A stretch of 6,176 nt of DNA from Coriobacteriia bacterium (GTDB lineage: Bacteria > Actinomycetota > Coriobacteriia > Coriobacteriales > UBA8131), in assembly GCA_009781535.1 (NCBI GenBank), contig WQXX01000066.1, positions 1-6,176 on the forward strand, written 5' to 3'. Below are positions 1 through 6,176 of this stretch, one piece after another. Numbering within the stretch: the stretch's first letter is position 1; each line of letters begins with the position of its first letter. The position numbers and the translations under genes were made by a program. Below the pieces are notes generated by a model. That model saw only the letters and a list, made by a program, of their open reading frames with translations, was not told the DNA's origin and did no database searches.

Positions 1-833
1 CGACCGGCAAGGTATTCATTGAGGGCGACACGCATCTGATCGACGGTCGTGAAACGATCGGCTGGGTCTTTTGCCATCGCTTTTAGTATGATAAGCTCAA
101 ACGCAGGGTCGATCTTGGGGTTGACGGTTCGCGGCGGAACAGGCTCGTCATTGACCTGCTTGACCGCGATCGAAACAGGGTCGCTACCTTCAAAGGGCAC
201 CTGTCCGGTGGCAGCCTCATACAAACAAACACCGAGCGAGTATATGTCGGTTGCTGCAGAAAGTGTTTTACCCTGCGCCTGCTCGGGCGAGACATAATAA
301 GCGGTGCCAAGCACGCTGCCGGTCTGCGTGAGATTCGCATTATTCGCACGGGCGATACCAAAATCCATCACCTTGGTATTACCATCAGGCTGGACCATGA
401 TGTTATGAGGTTTGATGTCGCGGTGGATGATATCGTACCCGTGGGCGACGCTTAAAGCAGCACAGACCTGTGAGCCGATCTCTGCGACCTTACGCTGGTT
501 GATGGCGCCTCGCTGCTCGATAGCCGTCTTGAGGTCGGTTCCGCGGACATACTCCATGACGATATAGTAGGTTCCATCCGCCGTGCTGCCAGCCTCCTCG
601 TGACCCCAGTCGTAGATATTGACGATATAGGGGCTCTGGAGATTTGCCGCAGCTTGAGCTTCTTGCCTGAAACGCGTAGCGAACGAGGGGTCAGATGCGA
701 ATTGAGGCAGCATCACCTTAACGGCAACCGTGCGCCCAAGCACTTCGTCGGTGGCTTTGAATACTTCAGCCATGCCTCCGAGGCCGATTCTCTCTGTAAG
801 ACGGTACCTTCCGCCGAATACCCTGTCAATCAC
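1..833 (-). CDS. Ser/Thr protein kinase (PknB/PknA-like), kinase domain, 3' end outside window
   Basis: This is the N-terminal 277 residues of a Hanks-type Ser/Thr kinase that continues past the window edge. The catalytic elements are intact: glycine loop GLGGMAEV at 17-24, lysine K39 in VAVK, helix-C glutamate E58, catalytic loop HRDIKPHN at 137-144, DFG at 157-159, SPEQ at 182-185, DIYSLG at 196-201 and the late arginine R260. The activation loop LTQTGSVLGT places T169 and T171 where mycobacterial PknB has its two autophosphorylated threonines. The GTG start at 833 is chosen because GAGGAG lies 6 bases upstream and the protein begins just before the usual kinase-domain edge. It follows the rodA-pbpA fusion by 42 bases, which suggests co-transcription. 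A transmembrane segment and PASTA repeats would be expected downstream but are not visible, so PknB and PknA cannot be told apart. The kinase call is very secure. Confidence 0.96.
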   Translation of the reverse strand, partial: MIDRVFGGRYRLTERIGLGGMAEVFKATDEVLGRTVAVKVMLPQFASDPSFATRFRQEAQAAANLQSPYIVNIYDWGHEEAGSTADGTYYIVMEYVRGTDLKTAIEQRGAINQRKVAEIGSQVCAALSVAHGYDIIHRDIKPHNIMVQPDGNTKVMDFGIARANNANLTQTGSVLGTAYYVSPEQAQGKTLSAATDIYSLGVCLYEAATGQVPFEGSDPVSIAVKQVNDEPVPPRTVNPKIDPAFELIILKAMAKDPADRFTTVDQMRVALNEYLAG

Positions 834-847
834 GATTTTCTCCTCAT
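830..847 (-). other. Possible five-codon minigene overlapping the kinase start
   Basis: In the gap before the kinase, an ATG at 847 opens a five-codon frame (MRRKS) whose TGA stop overlaps the kinase GTG as GTGA. AGAGGA at 856-861 lies 8 bases before the ATG and could serve as its ribosome-binding site. Translation of this frame would couple the kinase to the upstream gene in the same way as the other junctions here. It is short enough to be chance, and its ATG overlaps the kinase's own Shine-Dalgarno sequence. Confidence 0.25.
840..845 (-). promoter_or_regulatory. Shine-Dalgarno GAGGAG of the kinase gene
   Basis: On the minus strand GAGGAG sits 6 bases before the GTG at 833. It is the strongest ribosome-binding site in the window and decides the kinase start. 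The other internal genes begin at 4-base overlaps with weak or no such motif. Confidence 0.8.
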
Positions 848-875
848 GTTTTTTGTCCTCTATATGATACTGCAA

Positions 876-3632
876 TTACTCGTATATCTCTATCGCCGTT
901 TGGAGTATCTGGCGGGCAAGTGGGACCGCCTCGCCGCTGCGAGCGTCTTCAAGAACCATCGCAACAACTACGCTGCGCCCTCCGACATCGACATACCCTA
1001 CAAACCATGAATCGATTCCTTCGCTGTTTTTTTCGGCTGTGCCGGTCTTGCCGTACACAGTGTATCCGTTGATTCGAGCCTCATACCCGGTGCCTTGGCT
1101 GACGACCCCTTTAAGCGCTGTGTTCATGGCGGAGACGAGGCTGGCTGACCCCACAGTGGTAAACACTGAAGGAGTGGTCCGAGAAAGGATCTGGCCCTGT
1201 ACATTATTCGTCGAGGCGATCAGGTATGGATTCATGATAACGCCATTGTTGGCAAACGCTGCTCCGACCATAGCCATCTGCACGACGGTGACCTGAGGCC
1301 CTGGGGGCGAGCCAGCATGTTCGCCGACAGGTTCGCCCGCTCCAGCCCAAGCTGTCTCCCAATCGGTCATGTGAGCAGGGTTGGGCATCAGCGACGTCGA
1401 GACAAAGAAATCACGCCCCACACGTCTACCAAAGCCGAACTCCTCGGCGGTGGCAACAAGCGTTGCTGGGCCGATTCTGTAGGCCATCTGTCCAAAAACC
1501 GTATTCATCGAAAGCTCAAAGGCCTTTTGGACCGTGACCTCGCCATAAGAGACGCCACCAAAATTGGTCACGGGAGCATTGCCGATATCCATTGAGCCAG
1601 GCGCATCGTACAGATCAGAAAGCTGTATTCCCGCATATTTAAGCGCTGCAGTAAGGGTCACGATCTTAAAGGTCGAGCCGGGCGCGTACAGAGCCATGGT
1701 TGCGCGATTATACAGCTCGCTGCCTCCACCACCTGGCCCTGTGCCGTCATCACCGCTGCCGAGAATCAGGGTCTCGACGGTGTTGACATCGTAGGTGGGG
1801 GCGCTTGCCATCGCCAAGACCTCTCCGGTTTTTGCATCAAGGACCACAACGGCGCCATAGTGCCCGGCAAGCAGACGTTCTGCGGTAGCTTGGATGCGCG
1901 AGTCGATGGTCAGCGTTACATCGTTTCCTGGGGTCGGTATTCCAGCCATCGAATTGATGGCGTCAATCCAGTTGGCAAAGCCGATCTCGCCACGCAGTAC
2001 CTCCTGCTGAGAGGCTTCTACACCAGCCAGTCCAAAGCGTGGTGAGGCGTAGCCAATCACATGAGCTGCCAACGAGCCTTGCGGATAGATGCGCTCATAT
2101 CCGCCATCCCCACGCGCAACGCTTTCCGCGAGGATGACCCCGTCGCTTGTGAGTATGCTTCCGCGTTGTGCCCGTTCCTCCTTAACCAGCTGGTGGCCGT
2201 TTGAGGGCATAGCATGCAGCTCAGGCGCTCGGATTACCATGGTATAGGTGAGGTTGCCGACCTCAAGGGCAAACAAAAGGCACAGGCAGGTAACGAGCAG
2301 GGTAAGGCGCTTGCCCAGTGCGACACGTCCCAAAACACCACCGTCGATGACAGATGTGGATTGGAGCTCTGCTTCGTGTCCTGTGCCATTATCAGAGGTT
2401 CGCAAGAGCAGCCCTAAGATAATGAAACTGGCAAGCAGCGATGAGCCGCCCTGGCTCATGAACGGCAGGGTGACCCCTGTCAAGGGGATGAGAGCGGTCA
2501 CACCTCCGATGATGACGAAAGCCTGGAACGAGATAGCTGCTGTAAGCCCGGTTGCGGTAAAAGCTTCCATGTCGGTACGCGCACGGCTTGCGATACTCAA
2601 ACCTCGAACGGCAAACAGGATGAACAGGATGATCACACCGCAGGCGCCTATCAATCCCATCTCCTCGGCGATTGCGACAAAGATGAAATCGCTTTCAACG
2701 ATAGGGATCAGGGTGGGCAAACCGCGGCCGATGCCGGTGCCAATGATGCTTCCGTCGGCTAATGAAAAAAGCGCTTGAACCAGTTGATAACCGCTGGTGT
2801 GCATGTAGGCAAGGGGGTCAAGCCATATTTCCACGCGTGTTTGCACATGAGGAAAGATGAGAAAGGCAGCTATGGCGCCTACGATACCGAATAAGGCGGC
2901 AGCAACCACATAGGAAAGTCGTCCGGTGGCGACATAGAGCATGATGACAAAGATGCCAAAGAACAACAATGCGCTCCCTAAGTCGCGCTGGAAGATGACG
3001 ATGAGCAGGCTTATGACCCACATGATGATGAGTGGCACCAGGGTGCGAAGATCGGGGATACGGAAGGGGCCGATGTGTCGTCCTGACACCGAGAGCATTT
3101 CGCGGTTTTCTGCCAGATACCCTGCCAGGAACAATACGATAAGGACTTTGGCAATCTCTCCTGGCTGGAAGGAAAAACCAGCGAATGTCAGCCAGATCTT
3201 TGAGCCGTTATGCTCCGTGCCGATGATCGCCGGGAGGAGCAACAAGATGATGCCGATGATCATGATCGTGTATTTGTAGTTACCCAGTTTCCGCGTCGAG
3301 CGGATGAGGAACAAGACAAGCAGCATCGCAGCGATACCGACGAATAACCACATAATCTGACGTGTTGCCAGATTGGGGGCAAGGCGCATGACAAAGGCGA
3401 TACCGATGCCGCTTAAGGTAAAGGCGATGGGCAGGAGGGCCGGATCGGCGTTTGGAGCGAGTTTTCTGATTGCGAAATGCGAGATGATGAAGGCAGCAAA
3501 AAGCCCCAGCGGAACCGCAAGGGTCAAAAAGTTAACAGGCTTTCCGTCGTTTAATATTGCTAATGAAAACAGCAAAATAACGACCGGGCAGGCTGCTATC
3601 AGGAGCAGGAGCTCTGTCGTTCGGCGGTTCAT
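876..3632 (-). CDS. RodA-PbpA fusion: SEDS glycosyltransferase joined to class B penicillin-binding protein
   Basis: One 918-residue frame carries both peptidoglycan synthesis activities. Residues 1-411 are a SEDS polymerase of the actinobacterial RodA type, with about twelve hydrophobic segments, QPGEIAK at 156-162, QRDLGSALL at 215-223, VESDFIF at 312-318 (D315 matches the essential SEDS aspartate) and MSQGGSS at 392-398. A polar linker (about 412-442) leads to a membrane anchor (443-459). A short class B PBP of PbpA type follows, with QRGSI at 489-493, IDSRIQ at 576-581, the SxxK nucleophile S653-K656, SMN at 708-710 and KTGT at 862-865. Mycobacterial RodA (about 470 residues) and PbpA (about 490) are separate adjacent genes. 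The ATG at 3632 is preferred over an upstream TTG at 3647 because it forms an ATGA overlap with the phosphatase stop. Likely role: lipid II polymerisation and transpeptidation in wall elongation at the cytoplasmic membrane. Confidence 0.95.
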   Translation of the reverse strand: MNRRTTELLLLIAACPVVILLFSLAILNDGKPVNFLTLAVPLGLFAAFIISHFAIRKLAPNADPALLPIAFTLSGIGIAFVMRLAPNLATRQIMWLFVGIAAMLLVLFLIRSTRKLGNYKYTIMIIGIILLLLPAIIGTEHNGSKIWLTFAGFSFQPGEIAKVLIVLFLAGYLAENREMLSVSGRHIGPFRIPDLRTLVPLIIMWVISLLIVIFQRDLGSALLFFGIFVIMLYVATGRLSYVVAAALFGIVGAIAAFLIFPHVQTRVEIWLDPLAYMHTSGYQLVQALFSLADGSIIGTGIGRGLPTLIPIVESDFIFVAIAEEMGLIGACGVIILFILFAVRGLSIASRARTDMEAFTATGLTAAISFQAFVIIGGVTALIPLTGVTLPFMSQGGSSLLASFIILGLLLRTSDNGTGHEAELQSTSVIDGGVLGRVALGKRLTLLVTCLCLLFALEVGNLTYTMVIRAPELHAMPSNGHQLVKEERAQRGSILTSDGVILAESVARGDGGYERIYPQGSLAAHVIGYASPRFGLAGVEASQQEVLRGEIGFANWIDAINSMAGIPTPGNDVTLTIDSRIQATAERLLAGHYGAVVVLDAKTGEVLAMASAPTYDVNTVETLILGSGDDGTGPGGGGSELYNRATMALYAPGSTFKIVTLTAALKYAGIQLSDLYDAPGSMDIGNAPVTNFGGVSYGEVTVQKAFELSMNTVFGQMAYRIGPATLVATAEEFGFGRRVGRDFFVSTSLMPNPAHMTDWETAWAGAGEPVGEHAGSPPGPQVTVVQMAMVGAAFANNGVIMNPYLIASTNNVQGQILSRTTPSVFTTVGSASLVSAMNTALKGVVSQGTGYEARINGYTVYGKTGTAEKNSEGIDSWFVGYVDVGGRSVVVAMVLEDARSGEAVPLARQILQTAIEIYE
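1716..1763 (-). other. Glycine-rich loop before the transpeptidase active site
   Basis: Residues 624-639 of the fusion form a low-complexity Gly/Ser/Asp stretch about a dozen residues before the SxxK serine. Class B PBPs have a variable loop at this place, so this is probably a lineage-specific loop and not a defect. Confidence 0.5.
2307..2399 (-). other. Fusion linker between the SEDS and PBP parts
   Basis: Residues 412-442 of the fusion are polar and glycine-rich and join the last SEDS membrane helix to the PBP anchor helix. An even number of SEDS helices leaves this linker in the cytoplasm, so the anchor helix then carries the transpeptidase to the outside, which is a consistent topology. 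No stop codon interrupts it. No ATG or GTG occurs in frame between residues 393 and 464; the only alternative start is a TTG at residue 434 without a clear ribosome-binding site. This supports a true fusion over two separately initiated proteins. Confidence 0.75.
3629..3632 (-). promoter_or_regulatory. ATGA stop/start overlap, phosphatase to rodA-pbpA
   Basis: The TGA of the phosphatase gene and the ATG of the fusion gene share two bases, giving ATGA. No Shine-Dalgarno sequence is visible before this ATG, so translation probably depends on ribosomes ending the upstream gene. The same arrangement at 5152-5155 and 5562-5565 supports this start over the upstream TTG. Confidence 0.75.
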
Positions 3633-5155
3633 GGAGAGGGAATCCAAGGGGTGAGGCTAGCGTCTGAAGTCCCATATAAGTCAGGAATCCCATATAAGCC
3701 TGAAGTCCCATATAAGCCTGAAGTCCCATATAGGTCAGGAGTCCCGAATAAGCTAGGAGTCCCATACAAGGCAGCCTGGCTATAGCCGGATAGATCCGAG
3801 AGGAGAGGCACCAGCGGAGTACGCATCTGGCTTCGATACTCTTCTATCAGCTTCTCGGCTTCCTGGAGCGATGACACAGGGATTCCCGCCTCAAGTCGTC
3901 CGACAAGATTAGGCGTAAGGGCGTTTTTGGGTATGTCGGTCTCGTATTCAAGCCATTCAAGCCGAATCCCCGGGAGTACCTCGCCAGTTAAACCCCGATA
4001 AACATTGACATACTCACTATCGATACGTAAAAAGACGCTGTTGTTTGCATACAGAAGGGTTCCCCCGATTGCAGCAGCTATCAACAAGAGGAACAGGGCG
4101 ATAAAGGTGATGACACTTAGACGCGTATTGCGTTTTTTACGTGACGAGCTCTTGGAAGACTTGAGCATTCCGTACTCATTGTTTGTTTCCTGGATACCAT
4201 GCGCTTCTCGTGATCCAAGCGCATCTCCTCGTGATCCTACTGTATCCGATGAAGGGAGAGTGGGCAAAGTGAGGGCAGGTTTTTTCGTTTTACCAGTCTT
4301 GGAAATCCTCGGCGATGGGAGAACCCGACTAACTCCTGAAATCCTTCGTATCGGTGAGAAACGAGAGAAAACGCCTTCTGAGGATTTATTGACCCTATCG
4401 GTACGACCATCTTCTTCCGTCGTTGCGACGTCGATGACGATGACGGTGATATTGTCGATACCACCTGCAGCGCAAGCCATTTTTACGAGCTCATCAGCAG
4501 CCTGCTGGGGGTCTTTTGCAGCGCACAGGATGCCGCGGATACCTTCTTCGGTAATCATGCTCGTAAGACCATCTGAGCATAAGAGGATACGATCGCCGAC
4601 GCGGACGCTACCAGCATACAGGTCAGGGTCGGCTGCGACGTCGCTGCCAAGTGCGCGGGTGATGATCGATCGCTTGGGATGGATAGCTGCTTGTGCAGGG
4701 GTAAGCCGTCCGCAAGCGACAAGCTCGGCAACATAGGAATGATCGGCAGTCAACTGGCAGATATTCAAATCCCGAAGCAGATAAGCGCGCGAGTCGCCAA
4801 CTTGCGCAATCAGGATCTGCGAACCGATGAGCAGGGCAGCAGTCAAGGTCGTGCCCATCCCGGGTTTTCCAACGCCTTGGGCAACGGCATCCAGTATTGC
4901 GTCATTTGCAAGGTACACAGCATCGATAAGGACAGTTGGGTCAAGACGGGTTGGCGCGAATTCTGTCAGAGTCTGGATGGCGATCTCGCTGGCTATCTCT
5001 CCAGCAGCATGGCCGCCCATGCCATCAGCAACCGCATAAAGCGGAGGCAGTACGATCAGCGAATCCTCGTTATGGGCTCTCACACACCCGACTTCGGTAC
5101 GAGCGCCCACGGGGTTTGTTCGGAGATTGTTCTGGTATCCGGCAACGTTACTCAT
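3629..5155 (-). CDS. pstP: PP2C-family Ser/Thr protein phosphatase with membrane anchor (PstP-like)
   Basis: This 508-residue protein would remove phosphate from Ser/Thr targets of the neighbouring kinase. The cytoplasmic PP2C domain (about 16-243) has all the main motifs: NED at 29-31, DGMGGH at 44-49, GMGTTLTA at 99-106, GDSRAY at 120-125, SDGLT at 194-198 and DNIT at 234-237. Metal-binding aspartates D44, D195 and D234 are present, so it should be active with Mn/Mg. A basic and Ser/Thr-rich linker (244-345) precedes one membrane helix (346-368). The outer domain (369-461) resembles that of other actinobacterial PstP proteins, and a YG repeat tail fills 462-497. The ATG at 5155 overlaps the fhaB-like stop as ATGA, with AGGATCAGG just upstream as a possible ribosome-binding site. 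The repeat tail is the unusual part and is not something I recall from mycobacterial PstP. Confidence 0.96.
   Translation of the reverse strand: MSNVAGYQNNLRTNPVGARTEVGCVRAHNEDSLIVLPPLYAVADGMGGHAAGEIASEIAIQTLTEFAPTRLDPTVLIDAVYLANDAILDAVAQGVGKPGMGTTLTAALLIGSQILIAQVGDSRAYLLRDLNICQLTADHSYVAELVACGRLTPAQAAIHPKRSIITRALGSDVAADPDLYAGSVRVGDRILLCSDGLTSMITEEGIRGILCAAKDPQQAADELVKMACAAGGIDNITVIVIDVATTEEDGRTDRVNKSSEGVFSRFSPIRRISGVSRVLPSPRISKTGKTKKPALTLPTLPSSDTVGSRGDALGSREAHGIQETNNEYGMLKSSKSSSRKKRNTRLSVITFIALFLLLIAAAIGGTLLYANNSVFLRIDSEYVNVYRGLTGEVLPGIRLEWLEYETDIPKNALTPNLVGRLEAGIPVSSLQEAEKLIEEYRSQMRTPLVPLLSDLSGYSQAALYGTPSLFGTPDLYGTSGLYGTSGLYGIPDLYGTSDASLTPWIPSP
3665..3772 (-). repeat. Six tandem 18-base units encoding a Leu-Tyr-Gly-Thr repeat
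   Basis: Six consecutive 18-base units lie in frame at the end of the phosphatase gene and encode residues 462-497 as ALYGTP, SLFGTP, DLYGTS, GLYGTS, GLYGIP and DLYGTS. The three central units are nearly identical in DNA and the outer ones have drifted. Eleven residues follow before the stop. The predicted membrane helix places this tail outside the cell. Because the unit is a multiple of three, copy-number change would keep the frame, and recent slippage is plausible. Function unknown. Confidence 0.9.
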
Positions 5156-5565
5156 GAATGCCTGATCCTCAGAGTCACGTCGCCGATAGATACGAGATCG
5201 CCGTCTTCAAGCGTAACGGGCATTTCGATACGGCCTGCATTGACAAGCGTCCCATTCGTCGAACCAAGGTCTTCAACTGTCAATGCGTTGCCCAGAAGGC
5301 AGAAACGCGCATGTCGTCCAGAGACAAACTCCGCCGCGATGACGATGTCAGCGCCAGGAGAGCGCCCGACGACCACGGGCCCTGATACATTCAAACGCAC
5401 GCCGCGAAGCTCACGCGGCCCTTCTTCGACAGCGATATTCCAGTGTGTTCCCTTTCGATTCTGGCTAGACACGAGACCAATCCCGGTTCGCATAACAGCA
5501 AATAGGAACAAAAACAGGAGTGCTACGAGGAGCAACCTGCCAATCAATAAGGTGACGTCGATCAT
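5152..5565 (-). CDS. fhaB: Membrane-anchored FHA-domain protein (FhaB-like)
   Basis: This is a 137-residue phosphothreonine reader. A single hydrophobic helix at about 4-24 anchors it, leaving the rest in the cytoplasm. The FHA domain (about 60-135) has the conserved GR at 67-68, SGRH at 82-85 and STNGT at 102-106, which together bind phosphothreonine. Length, N-terminal helix and position directly before pstP match mycobacterial FhaB (FipA), which links kinase signalling to cell division. The ATG at 5565 forms an ATGA overlap with the upstream gene, and its own stop overlaps the phosphatase start in the same way. No convincing ribosome-binding site precedes it, so translational coupling is likely. 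FHA identity is secure; the exact partner protein is inferred from family context only. Confidence 0.93.
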   Translation of the reverse strand: MIDVTLLIGRLLLVALLFLFLFAVMRTGIGLVSSQNRKGTHWNIAVEEGPRELRGVRLNVSGPVVVGRSPGADIVIAAEFVSGRHARFCLLGNALTVEDLGSTNGTLVNAGRIEMPVTLEDGDLVSIGDVTLRIRHS

Positions 5566-6176
5566 CCGTTGAACTCAAGGGTTGTAAGACCGATGGTGAT
5601 ACGGTCGCCGACACTGAGGAATGCCTGGCTGATCGGTCGATCGTTGAGTTGGGTTCCATTGGTGGAGTTAAGGTCGGTAAGCTTCCACGTTCCTGTGGCG
5701 TCCTGTGTCAACTGTGCATGGGCGCGTGATGCATTCGCGTCGTTTAAGACGATGCTGTTGTCTGCGCCACGACCTATACTCATGTTGCGTCTATTGAGCA
5801 GGTATACAGTATGGTCCCTGAGATCGGTAAGCGATGACTTACCTGCGCTTGGTAGAGGAGCAGCCTCTTCCTCGGTTAAATCTGATCCAATACTGCGCGC
5901 TTGAAACACCGAAGCGGCAGCCTCACGATCATACTGCGGTATTAGGCTCGGCAGCTCGGGCAGTTGCTGTTTGGGCAACGCTGAGGCGGGAATACCCCGT
6001 TGAGGGAGGTCTTGCTGAGGTGAGCCGCGGTAGGGGAGATCTTGCCGAGGTGAGCCGCGATAGGGGAGATCTTGCTGAAGGGGGTTTCGCTGGGCAGCTT
6101 CCTGGCGATCATCTGGCTGAGTTGCCATAGGCCTGCGTGCGGGTGGCTCATCGGTATCCGGACGAGAAGCCATAGA
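5562..6176 (-). CDS. FHA-domain protein (FhaA-like), 5' end probably outside window
   Basis: The visible 205 codons end in a typical FHA domain (about 122-203, counting from the ATG at 6173) with GRG at 134-136, SRAH at 149-152 and NSTNGT at 169-174. Before it lies a disordered region rich in Pro, Arg and Gln, including three 10-residue repeats at 33-62. Mycobacterial FhaA has an N-terminal DUF3662 domain, a low-complexity linker and a C-terminal FHA domain, and is the first gene of this cluster. The reading frame stays open to the window edge, so the DUF3662 part probably lies beyond it and the ATG at 6173 is likely internal. A short protein starting at that ATG cannot be excluded. Role by family: recruits phosphorylated wall-synthesis proteins of the kinase pathway. 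Confidence 0.88.
   Translation of the reverse strand, partial: SMASRPDTDEPPARRPMATQPDDRQEAAQRNPLQQDLPYRGSPRQDLPYRGSPQQDLPQRGIPASALPKQQLPELPSLIPQYDREAAASVFQARSIGSDLTEEEAAPLPSAGKSSLTDLRDHTVYLLNRRNMSIGRGADNSIVLNDANASRAHAQLTQDATGTWKLTDLNSTNGTQLNDRPISQAFLSVGDRITIGLTTLEFNG
5988..6077 (-). repeat. Three tandem 30-base units in the FhaA-like linker
   Basis: Three in-frame 30-base units encode QQDLPYRGSP, RQDLPYRGSP and QQDLPQRGIP. The first two differ by only a few bases and the third has diverged. They form part of a flexible linker before the FHA domain. Family linkers are usually low in complexity, but an ordered Leu-Pro-Tyr-Arg-Gly motif could also be a binding or modification site. Confidence 0.88.

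Noticed and set aside
834..875. Terminator or promoter in the gap before the kinase
   Set aside because: No stem-loop with a T-run and no well-spaced -35/-10 pair could be found in the 42 bases, so read-through from the upstream gene is assumed.
2248..2778. Plus-strand frame of 176 codons opposite the SEDS part
   Set aside because: Met- and Lys-rich composition is the usual antisense image of hydrophobic membrane helices, and no domain is recognisable.
3630..3647. TTG at 3647 as start of the rodA-pbpA gene
   Set aside because: It has no ribosome-binding site and would give a longer overlap; the ATG at 3632 fits the ATGA pattern of the other junctions.
3532..3765. Minus-strand frame with repeated Tyr-Met-Gly-Leu units overlapping the end of the phosphatase gene
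   Set aside because: The repeat unit is 18 bases, a multiple of three, so any open frame through it shows a periodic peptide. The real frame is the phosphatase, which has catalytic motifs and the ATGA junction.
3665..3772. CRISPR-like array
   Set aside because: The units are 18 bases, directly adjacent with no unique spacers, and in frame within a coding region; this is a coding tandem repeat.
4005..4736. Plus-strand frame of 243 codons opposite the phosphatase
   Set aside because: It is antisense to a secure gene, with low-complexity basic sequence and no family features.
4679..5572. Long plus-strand frame of 297 codons opposite the phosphatase and fhaB-like genes
   Set aside because: It lies antisense to two secure genes, shows no recognisable domain and is best explained as a shadow of their codon bias.

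Overview
The window is a single block of five tightly packed genes, all on the minus strand. In transcription order (right to left) they are: an FHA-domain protein (fhaA-like, 5' end outside the window), a small membrane-anchored FHA protein (fhaB-like), a PP2C Ser/Thr phosphatase (pstP-like), one 918-residue protein that joins a RodA-type SEDS glycosyltransferase to a PbpA-type class B penicillin-binding protein, and a Ser/Thr protein kinase (pknB/pknA-like, 3' end outside the window). This is the classic actinobacterial cell-shape and phospho-signalling cluster (fhaA-fhaB-pstP-rodA-pbpA-pknA-pknB in Mycobacterium), with rodA and pbpA fused into one reading frame.

Gene order, moderate G+C content (by eye a little above half) and the kinase and RodA sequences point to an actinomycetote. 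My best guess is the class Coriobacteriia (relatives of Atopobium, Cryptobacterium, Olsenella, Eggerthella). That placement rests on remembered family resemblance, not on a search.

Layout: 5562-6176 fhaA-like (proline/arginine-rich repeat linker, then FHA); 5152-5565 fhaB-like; 3629-5155 pstP-like with an extracellular six-unit tyrosine-glycine repeat at its C-terminus; 876-3632 rodA-pbpA fusion; 834-875 the only gap, holding a ribosome-binding site and a possible five-codon minigene; 1-833 kinase. The first three junctions are 4-base ATGA stop/start overlaps. No promoter or terminator was recognised, and no stretch over 300 bases lacks a gene.

How the genes fit together (inference from the characterised mycobacterial cluster): the kinase phosphorylates cell-wall and division proteins, the PP2C enzyme reverses this, the two FHA proteins read phosphothreonine, and the SEDS-PBP fusion polymerises and cross-links peptidoglycan. 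The main points for a second look are the covalent SEDS-PBP fusion, the YG repeat tail of the phosphatase, the repeat linker of the FhaA-like protein and the minigene-like element before the kinase.
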